A model generated the notes under the pieces. That model worked only from the letters and a program-made list of their open reading frames with translations. It searched no databases and was not told the origin of the DNA. Of a DNA stretch of 64,000 nt, positions 53,501 to 60,595 are shown in pieces. Source of the DNA: Thermohalobaculum sp039822785. GTDB taxonomy: Bacteria; Pseudomonadota; Alphaproteobacteria; Rhodobacterales; Rhodobacteraceae. Each line of letters opens with the position of its first letter. Position 1 is the first letter of the stretch. The stretch is taken from NCBI GenBank assembly GCA_039822785.1, contig JBCBMO010000003.1:1-64000 (forward strand). The letters are read 5' to 3'. The position numbers were made by a program, and so were the translations under genes.

Positions 53501-53958
53501 AGATCGAGGTGACCGTCACAACCGACAGTCGCGTTACCCACGGCGAGATGCTCCGGGACTTTTGGCGCCTGTCCATCGCCTATGTGAACCCAAAGTTTGA
53601 GGGCTTGTTCATGAGCCACCCGGGCGGGGCAGTGACCAGGGTGGCCGAGGTCTCTGTCGTCGATCGCATGGAGATCCTGGAGAGCGCCGATGACGATCCA
53701 GATGGGCTGACCCGCTTTCGCCTGCGGATCAGCGGGGATGCGCTCTTGGGCGGCGATCATATCGAGGCCCTGTCCGCGTCCGGCGCGGTGACCTTCGGGA
53801 CATCGATCTGGTTCGAGAACATCGTCGAGGCACCCGCCACGCCCGACAGCGTAGAGTTCGTGGTCCGCGACCTCGATCAACTCGTTGTCCTCGAAGGGAT
53901 CGTCCGCCCCTTCCCGATCCCCGGCGGCATCGACCTCGGCAACCTCTTCCCAAGATAA
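50569..53958 (+). CDS. 1129-residue protein, no family recognised
   Basis: Very long, continuous, well-composed frame with no signal peptide or membrane segment, so probably cytoplasmic or exported by a non-Sec route. Few cysteines. It mixes aromatic-rich beta-type stretches (VNYRGVGSFIIQSV; WRLAHPMDSEQFG) with charged helical ones. About residues 430-620 contain HGPMHDKDGYNDGTVNYY and PGKDAPWSFGLMFIDEQT, and the C-terminus ends VRPFPIPGGIDLGNLFPR. I cannot match it to a known domain. ATG at 50569 chosen for family-like MADSTSHPLLDLL and an upstream GAGGGG, though an earlier start is possible. A 12-bp-stem hairpin follows its stop. Confidence 0.85.
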   Translation: MADSTSHPLLDLLLRLISVQELVRQQFRPGLRPTPQSLAALAEDFTADYEVVDGYTRKAVSIRTPQPSTAAIAFDPGLAVATDDAGLRYRDSGFARFFTLNDDGAAVETLLHQQRLVAPASGKPSALDYEHHVRPGQGIKPAPRFDMLAGSAGRLLAKVEREDSFYFMALTPPDPDLAFSKLNVYHHVRSRMDDPTQKEIVGIPTHYTKNCLVRVPDGERSNPTREKFLERFKAARTPHLADYWRDHTFLHGLEFPLLIQIIESRVQAVEFTPNVWHWIDSRVAPDKAAPPDVIPSRKSMTYTRTKGGILTVSSTEEAKVEQVLGLGVGHVFPFENWTPHAGGEIGCLDYVLHDPAMKELFHELLTQGRVENFFEDRWNKIGDNFTAFFQDIISGLTGFVPGGVDVIETAPRPRFARSQRPVNYRGVGSFIIQSVHGPMHDKDGYNDGTVNYYKLVSFVDEKTNHGPGKDAPWSFGLMFIDEQTAPTGRWRLAHPMDSEQFGDAKRGLRPLEDVMNLLFTKLANDEHFAGEQPRNFVDEKGTPLFRQGQFWCPFAVGVARRESALATAKQISAVTALEPFRPGTERDWVIYTVNCTYSTMDKTWRMRRLKDERGAAVRALVFPENRPGNWSAVVGEGRRDRTWASMDDARRVALQNDEPVADTVWLPQSLLLREDLTLMATGSRSVGGVVVDGYWYQRYLPYNAEMPAAPATAQAAPPEYADHPWKFMSSSAGLIAKKFQHFGVYREVESRTQAFLVKPVSGSLDELPMDARIAEGDVWRVAENSPDLSITLPKIHFEKLLDFALKAADLWHVLEFLDPLRALFVFAIESGALEPEHKYEPASRFNDHTRFRVLNRPHVGLVLVWADKRDDDLPDVKLPDGNVVLVNERTQAQITVDFAADFPGGPVLIPTGGASSEGDPATLPVLQQSPRVLMKTQIRWPELHTPAVKHVRVETKVRQPQLPDSLGGGSFGTRRIEEIEVTVTTDSRVTHGEMLRDFWRLSIAYVNPKFEGLFMSHPGGAVTRVAEVSVVDRMEILESADDDPDGLTRFRLRISGDALLGGDHIEALSASGAVTFGTSIWFENIVEAPATPDSVEFVVRDLDQLVVLEGIVRPFPIPGGIDLGNLFPR

Positions 53959-53970
53959 GGGCGGAAACTC

Positions 53971-54003
53971 GTCCAGGCGCAGCGACTAAACCTGCGCCTG
54001 GAC
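53971..54003 (+). terminator. Strong hairpin after the 1129-residue gene
   Basis: Perfect 12-bp stem GTCCAGGCGCAG with a 9-base loop, 13 bp after the stop. No U-tract, so it may work as an mRNA 3' end or Rho-dependent site. Confidence 0.6.
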
Positions 54004-54085
54004 CACCTGGAAAGAGACTACACTGGTCGCTACCTGCCCCGGAAACGCCATGCCGTCTTATGGGCAGTCCATGAAAACGCTAGTA

Positions 54086-54787
54086 TCAGTTCTTCTCCAA
54101 ACCACAAGATATGAATTTGCGAGCTCGCCCTTCAATAATTTTCCAGTTTTTCAACTCGGAGCGTGCTATTCGGATGGTAACATCAATATTCTCAACCTCG
54201 AGGAGCATCTTGCAGGATGATCTCGTTCCTGCCACCTCCGGGTGACATCTCAGAACAACGCTAGGAGATTCTATAGAGTCAAAAGTATAGACATCGCGCC
54301 GACGTTGATTAGGGTAGCTAAAGTATCGAGTCAGACCATACTGCCAGGGGGCACTTTCATAGGTTTCTACGGGTGCTCCTCGGTGCCCGCCCAGGCTCAC
54401 GCGCAGCTTGTCCGGTTGTGGAATGTGATCAGACAGCAGAAAGCTCATTGCATCCGATCCAGCGCTCGGCTCGCTCGGGCTGCAGCTAAGGGGGGTAAAG
54501 TCCGAGAGGCGTACCCAGAACAGTTGAGACACATGCGTAAGACCATCTCGCCGCTCGTTGCCGCAGAAGTAGGCGCTCGGCATCCGCATCGGCACCCGTT
54601 TTCCTTCCTCCAGCCGTGACTCGAAGAAGAACGAGGTGAAATCACGTTCGCTCTCCCAAAGCGCACAAGCATCGGCGCTCTGGTCGATCGGTGTTGGTTC
54701 GCGCGGCTGCTCTGCCGACGCTGGCATCGGCAGGTGGAACGACGCGATGGCAATGGCGATGGCGATGGCGATGGCCGCTCGTATCAT
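54086..54787 (-). CDS. Secreted protein of unknown function with repeat-encoded signal peptide
   Basis: 233 residues. The signal peptide MIRAAIAIAIAIAIASFHLPMPASA has its hydrophobic core made by five tandem hexanucleotides (54747-54776), each encoding Ala-Ile. The mature part has about seven cysteines, likely disulfide-bonded, and no family I recognise. The frame stays open upstream through a GTPase fragment, but the ATG at 54787 with AAGGG ahead gives a proper signal peptide. GC near 50% here, lower than surroundings. Confidence 0.75.
   Translation of the reverse strand: MIRAAIAIAIAIAIASFHLPMPASAEQPREPTPIDQSADACALWESERDFTSFFFESRLEEGKRVPMRMPSAYFCGNERRDGLTHVSQLFWVRLSDFTPLSCSPSEPSAGSDAMSFLLSDHIPQPDKLRVSLGGHRGAPVETYESAPWQYGLTRYFSYPNQRRRDVYTFDSIESPSVVLRCHPEVAGTRSSCKMLLEVENIDVTIRIARSELKNWKIIEGRARKFISCGLEKN
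54747..54776. repeat. Hexanucleotide tandem repeat (ATGGCN x5)
   Basis: Five 6-bp units, ATGGCA once, ATGGCG three times, ATGGCC once, inside the signal-peptide code of the gene at 54086-54787. Gain or loss of units keeps frame and alters hydrophobic-core length by two residues. Confidence 0.85.
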
Positions 54788-54835
54788 TTCTCGAACCCTT
54801 GATATTGTGAGCCTTCCAGGGGATCTGCTTCCCAG

Positions 54836-54910
54836 CATCAGATAGTTGAGCAGCGTCGTCTTGCCCGTTCCAGGAAAGCCGGTGAGCAAGGTCACAGGAA
54901 CCCGCTCGTT
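54836..54910 (-). pseudogene. Remnant of a COG0523/CobW-family GTPase (N-terminal P-loop only)
   Basis: Translates as NERVPVTLLTGFPGTGKTTL followed by LNYLM, the hallmark start of COG0523 metal-chaperone GTPases with the Walker A GFPGTGKTT. Homology stops after about 25 residues. Upstream in frame is a stop (TAA) and no ATG; downstream the frame runs into the unrelated secreted-protein gene. It is best read as the leftover of a deleted gene whose promoter faced the Zur-like box at 54972. Confidence 0.75.
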
Positions 54911-54971
54911 CTGGTCTCCTTCGCGGAAGCGCCCACTTTACATTGTCGCCGGGCTGCGCCACGTCCCTTAC

Positions 54972-54984
54972 GTTACAGTGTAAC
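54972..54984. promoter_or_regulatory. Candidate Zur-type operator
   Basis: GTTACAGTGTAAC, 5-bp arms GTTAC/GTAAC around AGT, 16 bp before the hisI start and 60-odd bp upstream of the GTPase remnant on the other strand. Its shape fits alphaproteobacterial Zur boxes of the GTTAN5TAAC kind, and both flanking genes are classical Zur targets. Confidence 0.6.
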
Positions 54985-55000
54985 AGTCAACAAGGCAGCC

Positions 55001-55474
55001 ATGACCAAGCTAGAGTTTCAGACAAGGCGATCGGTAGAGCAGGTCGAGGAAGGTTCTGAGCTTGCACCGAAATTCGGTTCAGACGGCCTGATGCCCTGCG
55101 TGACCAGCGATGCGCGGACCGGCGAGGTCCTGATGCTGGGATGGATGACCGCGGAGGCGTTGAGACGGACGATCGAGACGGGTGAGGCGCACTACTTCAG
55201 CCGCTCGCGACAGGCGCTTTGGCACAAGGGGGCCACATCGGGCCTAGTCCAGAGGGTGGTCGAGGCGCGCATCGACGATGATCAGGATGCGATTTGGCTG
55301 CGGGTGGAGGTCGCCGGATCGGGCGCCTCCTGCCATGTGGGCTATCGGTCCTGCTTCTACCGCGCGGTGCCAGTCGGCAGCGAGGCAGGCCAGCCCCTGA
55401 CATTCCTGGAAGAGGAAAAGACCTTCGATCCGGAAGAAGTCTATGGCGATGCGCCCAACCCCACCCAGCTATGA
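55001..55474 (+). CDS. hisI: Phosphoribosyl-AMP cyclohydrolase paralogue (HisI2-like)
   Basis: 157 residues. HisI hydrolyses the purine ring of phosphoribosyl-AMP in histidine synthesis and normally needs Zn held by three cysteines. Here the GEVLMLGWM, HYFSRSRQALWHKGATSG and CHVGYRSCFYR blocks are conserved with Cys111 and Cys118. The first ligand in the D-C-D motif is Asp93 (RIDDDQDA), so one zinc ligand is missing. Together with the Zur-like box and adjacent COG0523 remnant, this suggests a low-zinc backup enzyme. ATG at 55001. Confidence 0.88.
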   Translation: MTKLEFQTRRSVEQVEEGSELAPKFGSDGLMPCVTSDARTGEVLMLGWMTAEALRRTIETGEAHYFSRSRQALWHKGATSGLVQRVVEARIDDDQDAIWLRVEVAGSGASCHVGYRSCFYRAVPVGSEAGQPLTFLEEEKTFDPEEVYGDAPNPTQL

Positions 55475-55535
55475 CCATCATTGGTGCGGCGCGTCATGAG
55501 TGCGCCTTGAGCAAACCCTGGGGCCTGGAGAAAGG

Positions 55536-56306
55536 ATGCGTGGAGATATGCCGAAGGATGCCGAGCTTACGGCGACGCTCTATCGAATGGACATGGAGGG
55601 GCACATCTGCCCATCCGGCCTGAAGTCCAAGGCGCTCCTCGAGGGCCGGGGCTTCAGGGTTGAGGACCATCGCCTGACCAGCCGCGCCGAGACCGATCGG
55701 TTCAAACACGCGCATGGGGTCGCGACCACGCCGCAGATCTGGCTGGGGGACGAGCGGATCGGTGGCTACGACGATCTGCGTGTCCATCTCGGCATCGACC
55801 GCGCCGATGACGACGGCACCACCTACCAGCCGGTGATCGCTCTCTTCTCGGTGGCAGCACTGATAGCCGTCGCCATGTCCTGGGCGACGATGGGAACGCT
55901 CCTCACCGTCCAGACCGTCGAGTGGTTCATCGCGACCGCCATGGTGCTGCTCGGCCTGCAGAAGCTCCAGGACATCGAGGGCTTCTCGACGATGTTCCTC
56001 GGCTACGATCTTCTCGCGCGACGCTGGGTGCCCTATGGCAAGGTCTACCCCTTTGCCGAGACCGGGGCCGGCCTCCTCATGCTCGCCGGCGCCCTGACAT
56101 GGCTCGCCGCGCCCGTCGCGCTCATCATTGGAACCATCGGTGCCGTGAGCGTCTTCAAGGCCGTCTACATCGACAAGAGAGAGCTCAAATGCGCCTGCGT
56201 CGGCGGCGCGTCGACCGTGCCCCTCGGCTTCATCTCGCTGACCGAAAACCTCATCATGATCGCAATGGCGCTATGGATGCTGACCGGCACCATGGCGGAT
56301 GCCTGA
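55536..56306 (+). CDS. Glutaredoxin domain fused to a MauE/DoxX-like membrane domain
   Basis: 256 residues. Residues about 10-85 form a glutaredoxin-like domain (LYRMDMEGHICPSGLKSKALLEGRGFRVEDHRL; VATTPQIWLGDERIGGYDDL) with only one active-site cysteine (CPSG). Four membrane segments follow (about 98-120, 128-146, 172-190, 228-246). A CACVGGASTVPLGFISLTENLIMI segment matches MauE-type proteins of periplasmic thiol pathways. Possibly shuttles thiols across the inner membrane. The ATG at 55536 has GGAG five bases upstream. Confidence 0.8.
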   Translation: MRGDMPKDAELTATLYRMDMEGHICPSGLKSKALLEGRGFRVEDHRLTSRAETDRFKHAHGVATTPQIWLGDERIGGYDDLRVHLGIDRADDDGTTYQPVIALFSVAALIAVAMSWATMGTLLTVQTVEWFIATAMVLLGLQKLQDIEGFSTMFLGYDLLARRWVPYGKVYPFAETGAGLLMLAGALTWLAAPVALIIGTIGAVSVFKAVYIDKRELKCACVGGASTVPLGFISLTENLIMIAMALWMLTGTMADA

Positions 56307-56415
56307 GCCAAGTTGGCACGTCCACGAGGCGTTTCGCGGTCTACCTAGTGGACCTCAAGACGGCTCAGCGATCGATCAAGCCAGTCCGGATGACGCCCTA
56401 ACCCTCTGGAATTGT

Positions 56416-56491
56416 TGGTGGGCCATGTAGGACTCGAACCTACGACAAAGTGATTAAGAGTCACCTGCTCTACCAACTGAGCTAATGGCCC
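56416..56491 (-). tRNA. tRNA-Lys (anticodon CUU)
   Basis: 76 nt with encoded CCA. The acceptor stem GGGCCAT pairs with the 3' side, D-arm TAGCTCAGTTGGTAGAGC, anticodon loop CTCTTAA giving anticodon CTT, and T-arm GGTTCGAGTCC. It lies between the accessory stretch at 43-56 kb and the core smr-mltA cluster, with its 3' end facing the accessory side. Confidence 0.95.
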
Positions 56492-56633
56492 GTCGCTCCG
56501 TCACCCGAGTCAGGGTGGCGCGCCGAGATGGGCGAAATAGTCGGACGCGCGCCGAGGGTCAAGGCACCCCATGTCGCGGTGCCCACTGAGCCTGGCCATC
56601 AGCAACGCAGGCGCCCGCAGACGGGCGCCGTGC

Positions 56634-57311
56634 TCATCGGGGCTTCTTGAGATAGACGTAGAAGGCGCCGGCGCCGCCATGGCGCAGGTGCGCCTCGTAG
56701 ATGCCCAGGATGCGATGGCCGTGCGTGCCCTGGCGCAGCCAGCGCGGCGCCGCATCGCGCAGCACGCCCCGCCCCGGCGGCAGCCAGGGCGCATCCTGGG
56801 GCGCGTGCCGTCCCCCCTTGCCGGTGATCACCAGCACCACCCGCGCGCCGGAGGAGGCCGCAGCGCCAATGAACCGATCGAGCGCCCGGTGCGCCCGCTC
56901 CGCGGTCATGCCATGCAGGTCGATGCGGGCGTCCGGCTCCCGCTCGCCACGGCGCAACCGCTCCGCCGTGCGCCGGTCGAGCCCCGCTTCGGGCCGGCCA
57001 ACGGGGCGCGGCGGCGCATCGCCCTCACGCAGCACACCGGCCCAGGCGGGCCTTGCCGCCCCCGGTGTAGCAGAGCCTGACCCCTGGCCGCCGTGCCCGG
57101 CCCCCTTGCGCAGTACACCGCCCGGCGGACGTAGAAACGCCTGCGTCTCCACCGGTCGCTCTGGGGGGCTCGGTCGCTCGTCGTTGGGCTGCTTCGCCGG
57201 TTCCGCCACCGGCACCACCGCAGCGGGACGGGTCGTGCGAATGCTCTTGGCCACACTCTCCCAGACCGCGCGGTCATCGGCACTCAAGGGGCGGGATCGC
57301 CGCCGGCCCAT
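56634..57311 (-). CDS. Smr-domain protein
   Basis: 225 residues. A long Pro/Gly/Arg-rich, apparently disordered N-terminal half is followed by a C-terminal Smr domain (about 145-225) with the LDLHG-type motif RIDLHGMTAERAHRALDRF, ITGKGGRH and a final GAFYVYLKK. Smr domains nick branched DNA or bind RNA. Directly downstream of mltA in the conserved alphaproteobacterial order. Confidence 0.9.
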   Translation of the reverse strand: MGRRRSRPLSADDRAVWESVAKSIRTTRPAAVVPVAEPAKQPNDERPSPPERPVETQAFLRPPGGVLRKGAGHGGQGSGSATPGAARPAWAGVLREGDAPPRPVGRPEAGLDRRTAERLRRGEREPDARIDLHGMTAERAHRALDRFIGAAASSGARVVLVITGKGGRHAPQDAPWLPPGRGVLRDAAPRWLRQGTHGHRILGIYEAHLRHGGAGAFYVYLKKPR

Positions 57312-57326
57312 ACGCGCCGCCAGCCC

Positions 57327-58349
57327 TTAGCCGTCCACCGGGCGCAGCCGGATCAGCCGCCCCTCGGTGTTCACCTGCGCCGCGGTCTCGCCTGCCGCAT
57401 CGCCGGTCCCCAGGAACAAATCCACCCGCGCCTCACCGCGGATCGCGGCACCGGTGTCCATCGCCATGACCAGACCGGCCCAGACCACGCCGTCCGGCAT
57501 CGGGTGGGACAGCCAGAACAGATCGCCATAGGCGTGATGCGCGGTGTCGACCGCCACCGCGTGGCGCGCGGGCAGCGGCACCCCCATGGCGCCCACCGGC
57601 CCCTCGGCCGGGTCAAGGTCGCCGCGCACCGCGAAGAACACCCAGGACGGGTTGCGCGCCATCATCGCGAGGCCCCGCGCCCGGTCCGCCCGCAGCCAAG
57701 CCCGCATCCCCAGCCCATCGCCGCCGGGTCCCAGGATCCCCTCCTCGCGCATGATCCGCCCGATCGAGCGGTAGGGATGGCCGTTGCCCCCGGCATAGCC
57801 CAGGCGCAGAAGCCGCCCATCCTCCAGCGCCAGCCGGCCCGAGCCCTGGATCTGCAGGAAGTAGAGCGTCACCGGGTCGTCGAGCCAGGCCAGCACCGGC
57901 GCCCGATCCGCCAGCGCTCCCGCAGCGATCGCGCCGCGCTCGGGCCATGGGCCCTCGCCGGACGGCAGGCCCAGAACCGGCACGTCGAAGCCGTCACCCG
58001 GGCTCAACCGCGCCCGGATCACCGGCTCGTAGTAGGCCGTGACATGGGTGGGCCCGCCAACGGGCTCGGGCCGAAACGCAGCCTCGAAGTCCGCCAAAGC
58101 GATGCCGGTATCAAAGGGGGGATAGGCCTTCAGCGCGCGGGCGGCCGCCTGAAACGCCGCGGCATCCCAGCCCGGCAGCGCGGCAAAGCCGGTCGCCGCA
58201 GCGCTCATGCCCGCGCCCATCGCCGTGTAAAGGCAGCCTGCGGAGATCCCCGCCAGAACCGTCCGGCGGTCCAGGCCGCCTGGCGCCGCCCGAAGCGACC
58301 CATAAGGCCTTTGCGACGGCCCTCCAGACGAGGCCCCGGGCAAACCCAA
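57327..58349 (-). CDS. mltA: Membrane-bound lytic murein transglycosylase A
   Basis: 340 residues. Cleaves peptidoglycan glycan strands to 1,6-anhydro products. MltA core: HVTAYYEPVIRARL, DDPVTLYFLQIQGSGRL, GYAGGNGHPYRSIGRIM and the C-terminal catalytic-Asp motif AMDTGAAIRGEARVDLFLG. N-terminal export region has DRRTVLAGISAGC, which could be a Tat/lipoprotein signal. The TTG start at 58349, one base past the timA stop, is the best available; the exact start is uncertain. Confidence 0.92.
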   Translation of the reverse strand: MGLPGASSGGPSQRPYGSLRAAPGGLDRRTVLAGISAGCLYTAMGAGMSAAATGFAALPGWDAAAFQAAARALKAYPPFDTGIALADFEAAFRPEPVGGPTHVTAYYEPVIRARLSPGDGFDVPVLGLPSGEGPWPERGAIAAGALADRAPVLAWLDDPVTLYFLQIQGSGRLALEDGRLLRLGYAGGNGHPYRSIGRIMREEGILGPGGDGLGMRAWLRADRARGLAMMARNPSWVFFAVRGDLDPAEGPVGAMGVPLPARHAVAVDTAHHAYGDLFWLSHPMPDGVVWAGLVMAMDTGAAIRGEARVDLFLGTGDAAGETAAQVNTEGRLIRLRPVDG

Positions 58350-58350
58350 G

Positions 58351-59010
58351 TCAGTCGCCTGTCGCCGTGAGCAGCCAATTGGGGTTCGGCGCGCCCATCA
58401 CGCGGCTGAAGGTCCAGACATCGGTCTGGCGGCGGATCTCGTTGGGGTCGCCCTCCACGATCCGGTTCTCCCGGTCGCGCACGGCGGTGATCAGCTCGCC
58501 GGTGAAGCGCAGCGTCACATCCGCCTCGCTGGTGTCGGGGTCGAAGGCCACCGCCTCCACCTTCACGTCGCGCACCCCGATGAAGCGCGCTTCGACGGTC
58601 AGTCCCTCCGCCTCGCGCTCGTCGATCACGCCGACGAAGGCGCGATAGACATCCGGCGCCAGCAGGTCGTTGAGCAGGCTCCGGTCGCCCTCCTCATAGG
58701 CGATCAGCACCATCTCATAGGCCTGGCGCGCGCCCTCAAGGAAGCCGTCGAGGTTGAAGGACGGCTCCGCCTCGCGCATCGCCATGACCGCCTCGCGCAT
58801 CTGCTCCGGCAGGCCCGCCTCGGCGGTCGCCTCCGGCTCGGGCACCGGGCGCGGGCCCATCTCCTCGCGCTGCTCCGGTGCCGCCCCGTTGGTGTAATTC
58901 TCCGGCGGCGCCTCATAGCCGGTCCGCGTGCCGATCACGCTCTTGAGGCGGTAGAGCACGAAGGCCGCGATGGCGAAGAGGATCAGCAACTCGACGAGTT
59001 GGGTGCTCAT
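58351..59010 (-). CDS. Tim44-like domain protein (TimA-type)
   Basis: 219 residues. One N-terminal membrane helix (VELLILFAIAAFVLYRL), an acidic linker, then a Tim44-like alpha+beta domain (about 70-215: FNLDGFLEGARQAYEMVLIAYEEGDRSLLNDLLAPDVYRAF; VWTFSRVMGAPNPNWLLTAT). Homologue of the mitochondrial import component; in alphaproteobacteria it sits next to secB and fxsA, as here. ATG at 59010. Divergent from fxsA. Confidence 0.9.
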   Translation of the reverse strand: MSTQLVELLILFAIAAFVLYRLKSVIGTRTGYEAPPENYTNGAAPEQREEMGPRPVPEPEATAEAGLPEQMREAVMAMREAEPSFNLDGFLEGARQAYEMVLIAYEEGDRSLLNDLLAPDVYRAFVGVIDEREAEGLTVEARFIGVRDVKVEAVAFDPDTSEADVTLRFTGELITAVRDRENRIVEGDPNEIRRQTDVWTFSRVMGAPNPNWLLTATGD

Positions 59011-59183
59011 GATGTTTCCCGTTCCTGCGCTCCAACGGCCGACAGCGCCATCTGCCCCCAGAACTAGCCCGCCCGACCGTGGCTGCCTATGTAAGGCCGG
59101 CCTCCCGGTGAGTCCACGACGGGTGCCGCGATCCGCGTGGCGCCACGCCACCAGTTTCGGGAGAAAGCCCAACAGGAGGGCAG

Positions 59184-59777
59184 ATGCCTCTCTTCATCGC
59201 GCTCGTGCTTATCCCCATCATCGAAATCGGCCTGTTCATCGAGGTCGGTGGCGCCCTCGGCCTGTGGCCGACGCTGGGGATCGTGGTGCTGACGGCGGCC
59301 ATTGGCACCTGGCTGCTGCGCACCCAGGGAATCGGTGTGCTGCAGGAGCTGCAGACCAAGCTCCAGCACGGCGAGGACCCGAGCGCGACGCTGGCGAACG
59401 GGGCGATGATCCTGGTGGCCGGCGTGGTGCTGCTGACGCCCGGGTTCTTCACGGATGCTTTGGGCTTTCTGCTGCTCATCCCCCCGGTGCGCGCGGCGCT
59501 GATCCGCGCCGCTGCCCATCGCGTGGTGATGCGCGGCGTCCACATGCGGGCGGGCTTCGCCACGGGCGGCATGGGCACAGGACCGGGCGCGGGGCCGGGG
59601 ATGCATGCGGGCATGAACCAGGGCATGGGGCGCCGTCCCGCTGCGGGACGCGGCGCGACCATCGACGGGCAGTTTGAGCGCGTGGAGGATGAGGCCGCCC
59701 CGGGTGAGAGCACCGATGGCGACGCAGCCTCCACCTCGACCGACCCTCGGCCGCACGAGCGTCTCGACCGCCCCTGA
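59184..59777 (+). CDS. fxsA: FxsA-family membrane protein
   Basis: 197 residues. Core FxsA sequence PIIEIGLFIEVGGALGLWPTLGIVVLTAAIGTWLLRTQG, then GEDPSATLANGAMILVAGVVLLTPGFFTDALGFLLLIPPVR, with three to four membrane segments, and a Gly/Met-rich then acidic tail. Inner-membrane protein first known for phage-exclusion suppression; its normal role is unclear. Strong AGGAGG ahead of the ATG. Confidence 0.92.
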   Translation: MPLFIALVLIPIIEIGLFIEVGGALGLWPTLGIVVLTAAIGTWLLRTQGIGVLQELQTKLQHGEDPSATLANGAMILVAGVVLLTPGFFTDALGFLLLIPPVRAALIRAAAHRVVMRGVHMRAGFATGGMGTGPGAGPGMHAGMNQGMGRRPAAGRGATIDGQFERVEDEAAPGESTDGDAASTSTDPRPHERLDRP

Positions 59778-59997
59778 AGCCCGCCCCTGAAGACGGGCAT
59801 GATCGCCACCCCGAGCGGCGCGCAAGCACCGCTGCCGCAGCGGTGAGCCACGGGCGCGGCGGCCATGCGCGTTGCCGCCTTCCCCCGCATCTGTTACGCG
59901 CCCCCCGAACCCGAGAGGGACTCATTCGGGGTATCGGTCCGGGGGCGTCGGCGCCGCAGGGGGCCGGACCCATCAGCCAGGGATCGGAGAACGGGCG

Positions 59998-60558
59998 ATG
60001 AGCGACAAAGACGCAGCCAACGGCGAAGCGCCGGCTGACACGGCAACCGACGGCGCAACCGGGGCCGCCGCCCCCAATGCCGCTCAGGCGGCGGCCCAGG
60101 CGTCCGGCCCCCCCAACGTCAAGATGCTCGCGCATTTCGTCCGCGACCTCAGCTTCGAGAACGTGGGCGCGCGCGAGGGCACCAGCGCCGAGGGCCAGCC
60201 CGAGATCCAGGTCACCGTCAACCTGGAGGCCAACAACCTTGGCGAGGGCCGCTACCAGTCGGTCATGAAGATCAACGCCACGGCGAAAAACCCCGCTGGC
60301 ACCCGCTTCATCTGCGAGCTGGAGTATGCGGGCATCTTTGACCTCAGCGAGGTGCAGCAGGAGCACCTGCACATCTACTGCTTCACCGAATGTCCGCGCC
60401 TGGTGCTGCCCTTCGCGCGGCGCGTCGTGGCCGATGCCACCCGCGACGGCGGCTACCCGCCGCTCCTCCTCGACAACGTCGACTTCGTTGCGCTCTACCG
60501 CCAGCGCCTCGAGGAGCTGCGCCGCCAGCAGGCCGAGGAGGGTCAGGCCCAGGCCTGA
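59998..60558 (+). CDS. secB: Protein-export chaperone SecB
   Basis: 186 residues. Keeps presecretory proteins unfolded and hands them to SecA. Conserved blocks VRDLSFENVGAR, INATAKN, CELEYAGIFDLSEV and CPRLVLPFARRVVADATRDGGYPPLLLDNVDFVALY are all present. Ala-rich N-terminal extension of ~35 residues and a Gln-rich tail, both usual in alphaproteobacteria. ATG at 59998. Confidence 0.97.
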   Translation: MSDKDAANGEAPADTATDGATGAAAPNAAQAAAQASGPPNVKMLAHFVRDLSFENVGAREGTSAEGQPEIQVTVNLEANNLGEGRYQSVMKINATAKNPAGTRFICELEYAGIFDLSEVQQEHLHIYCFTECPRLVLPFARRVVADATRDGGYPPLLLDNVDFVALYRQRLEELRRQQAEEGQAQA

Positions 60559-60595
60559 TCAGCCTCGAGCCGTCGAACCATGAGGCGGCGCCGGC

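Noticed and set aside
54086..54895. Reading the P-loop fragment and the secreted protein as one 269-residue gene
   Set aside because: A COG0523 P-loop cannot sensibly precede a signal peptide. The ATG at 54787 gives a complete signal sequence, and homology to the GTPase stops abruptly before it.
56307..56415. Attachment-site duplicate of the tRNA-Lys 3' end
   Set aside because: I looked for a repeat of the tRNA 3' segment in the adjacent accessory DNA and found none, so an att site is not supported.
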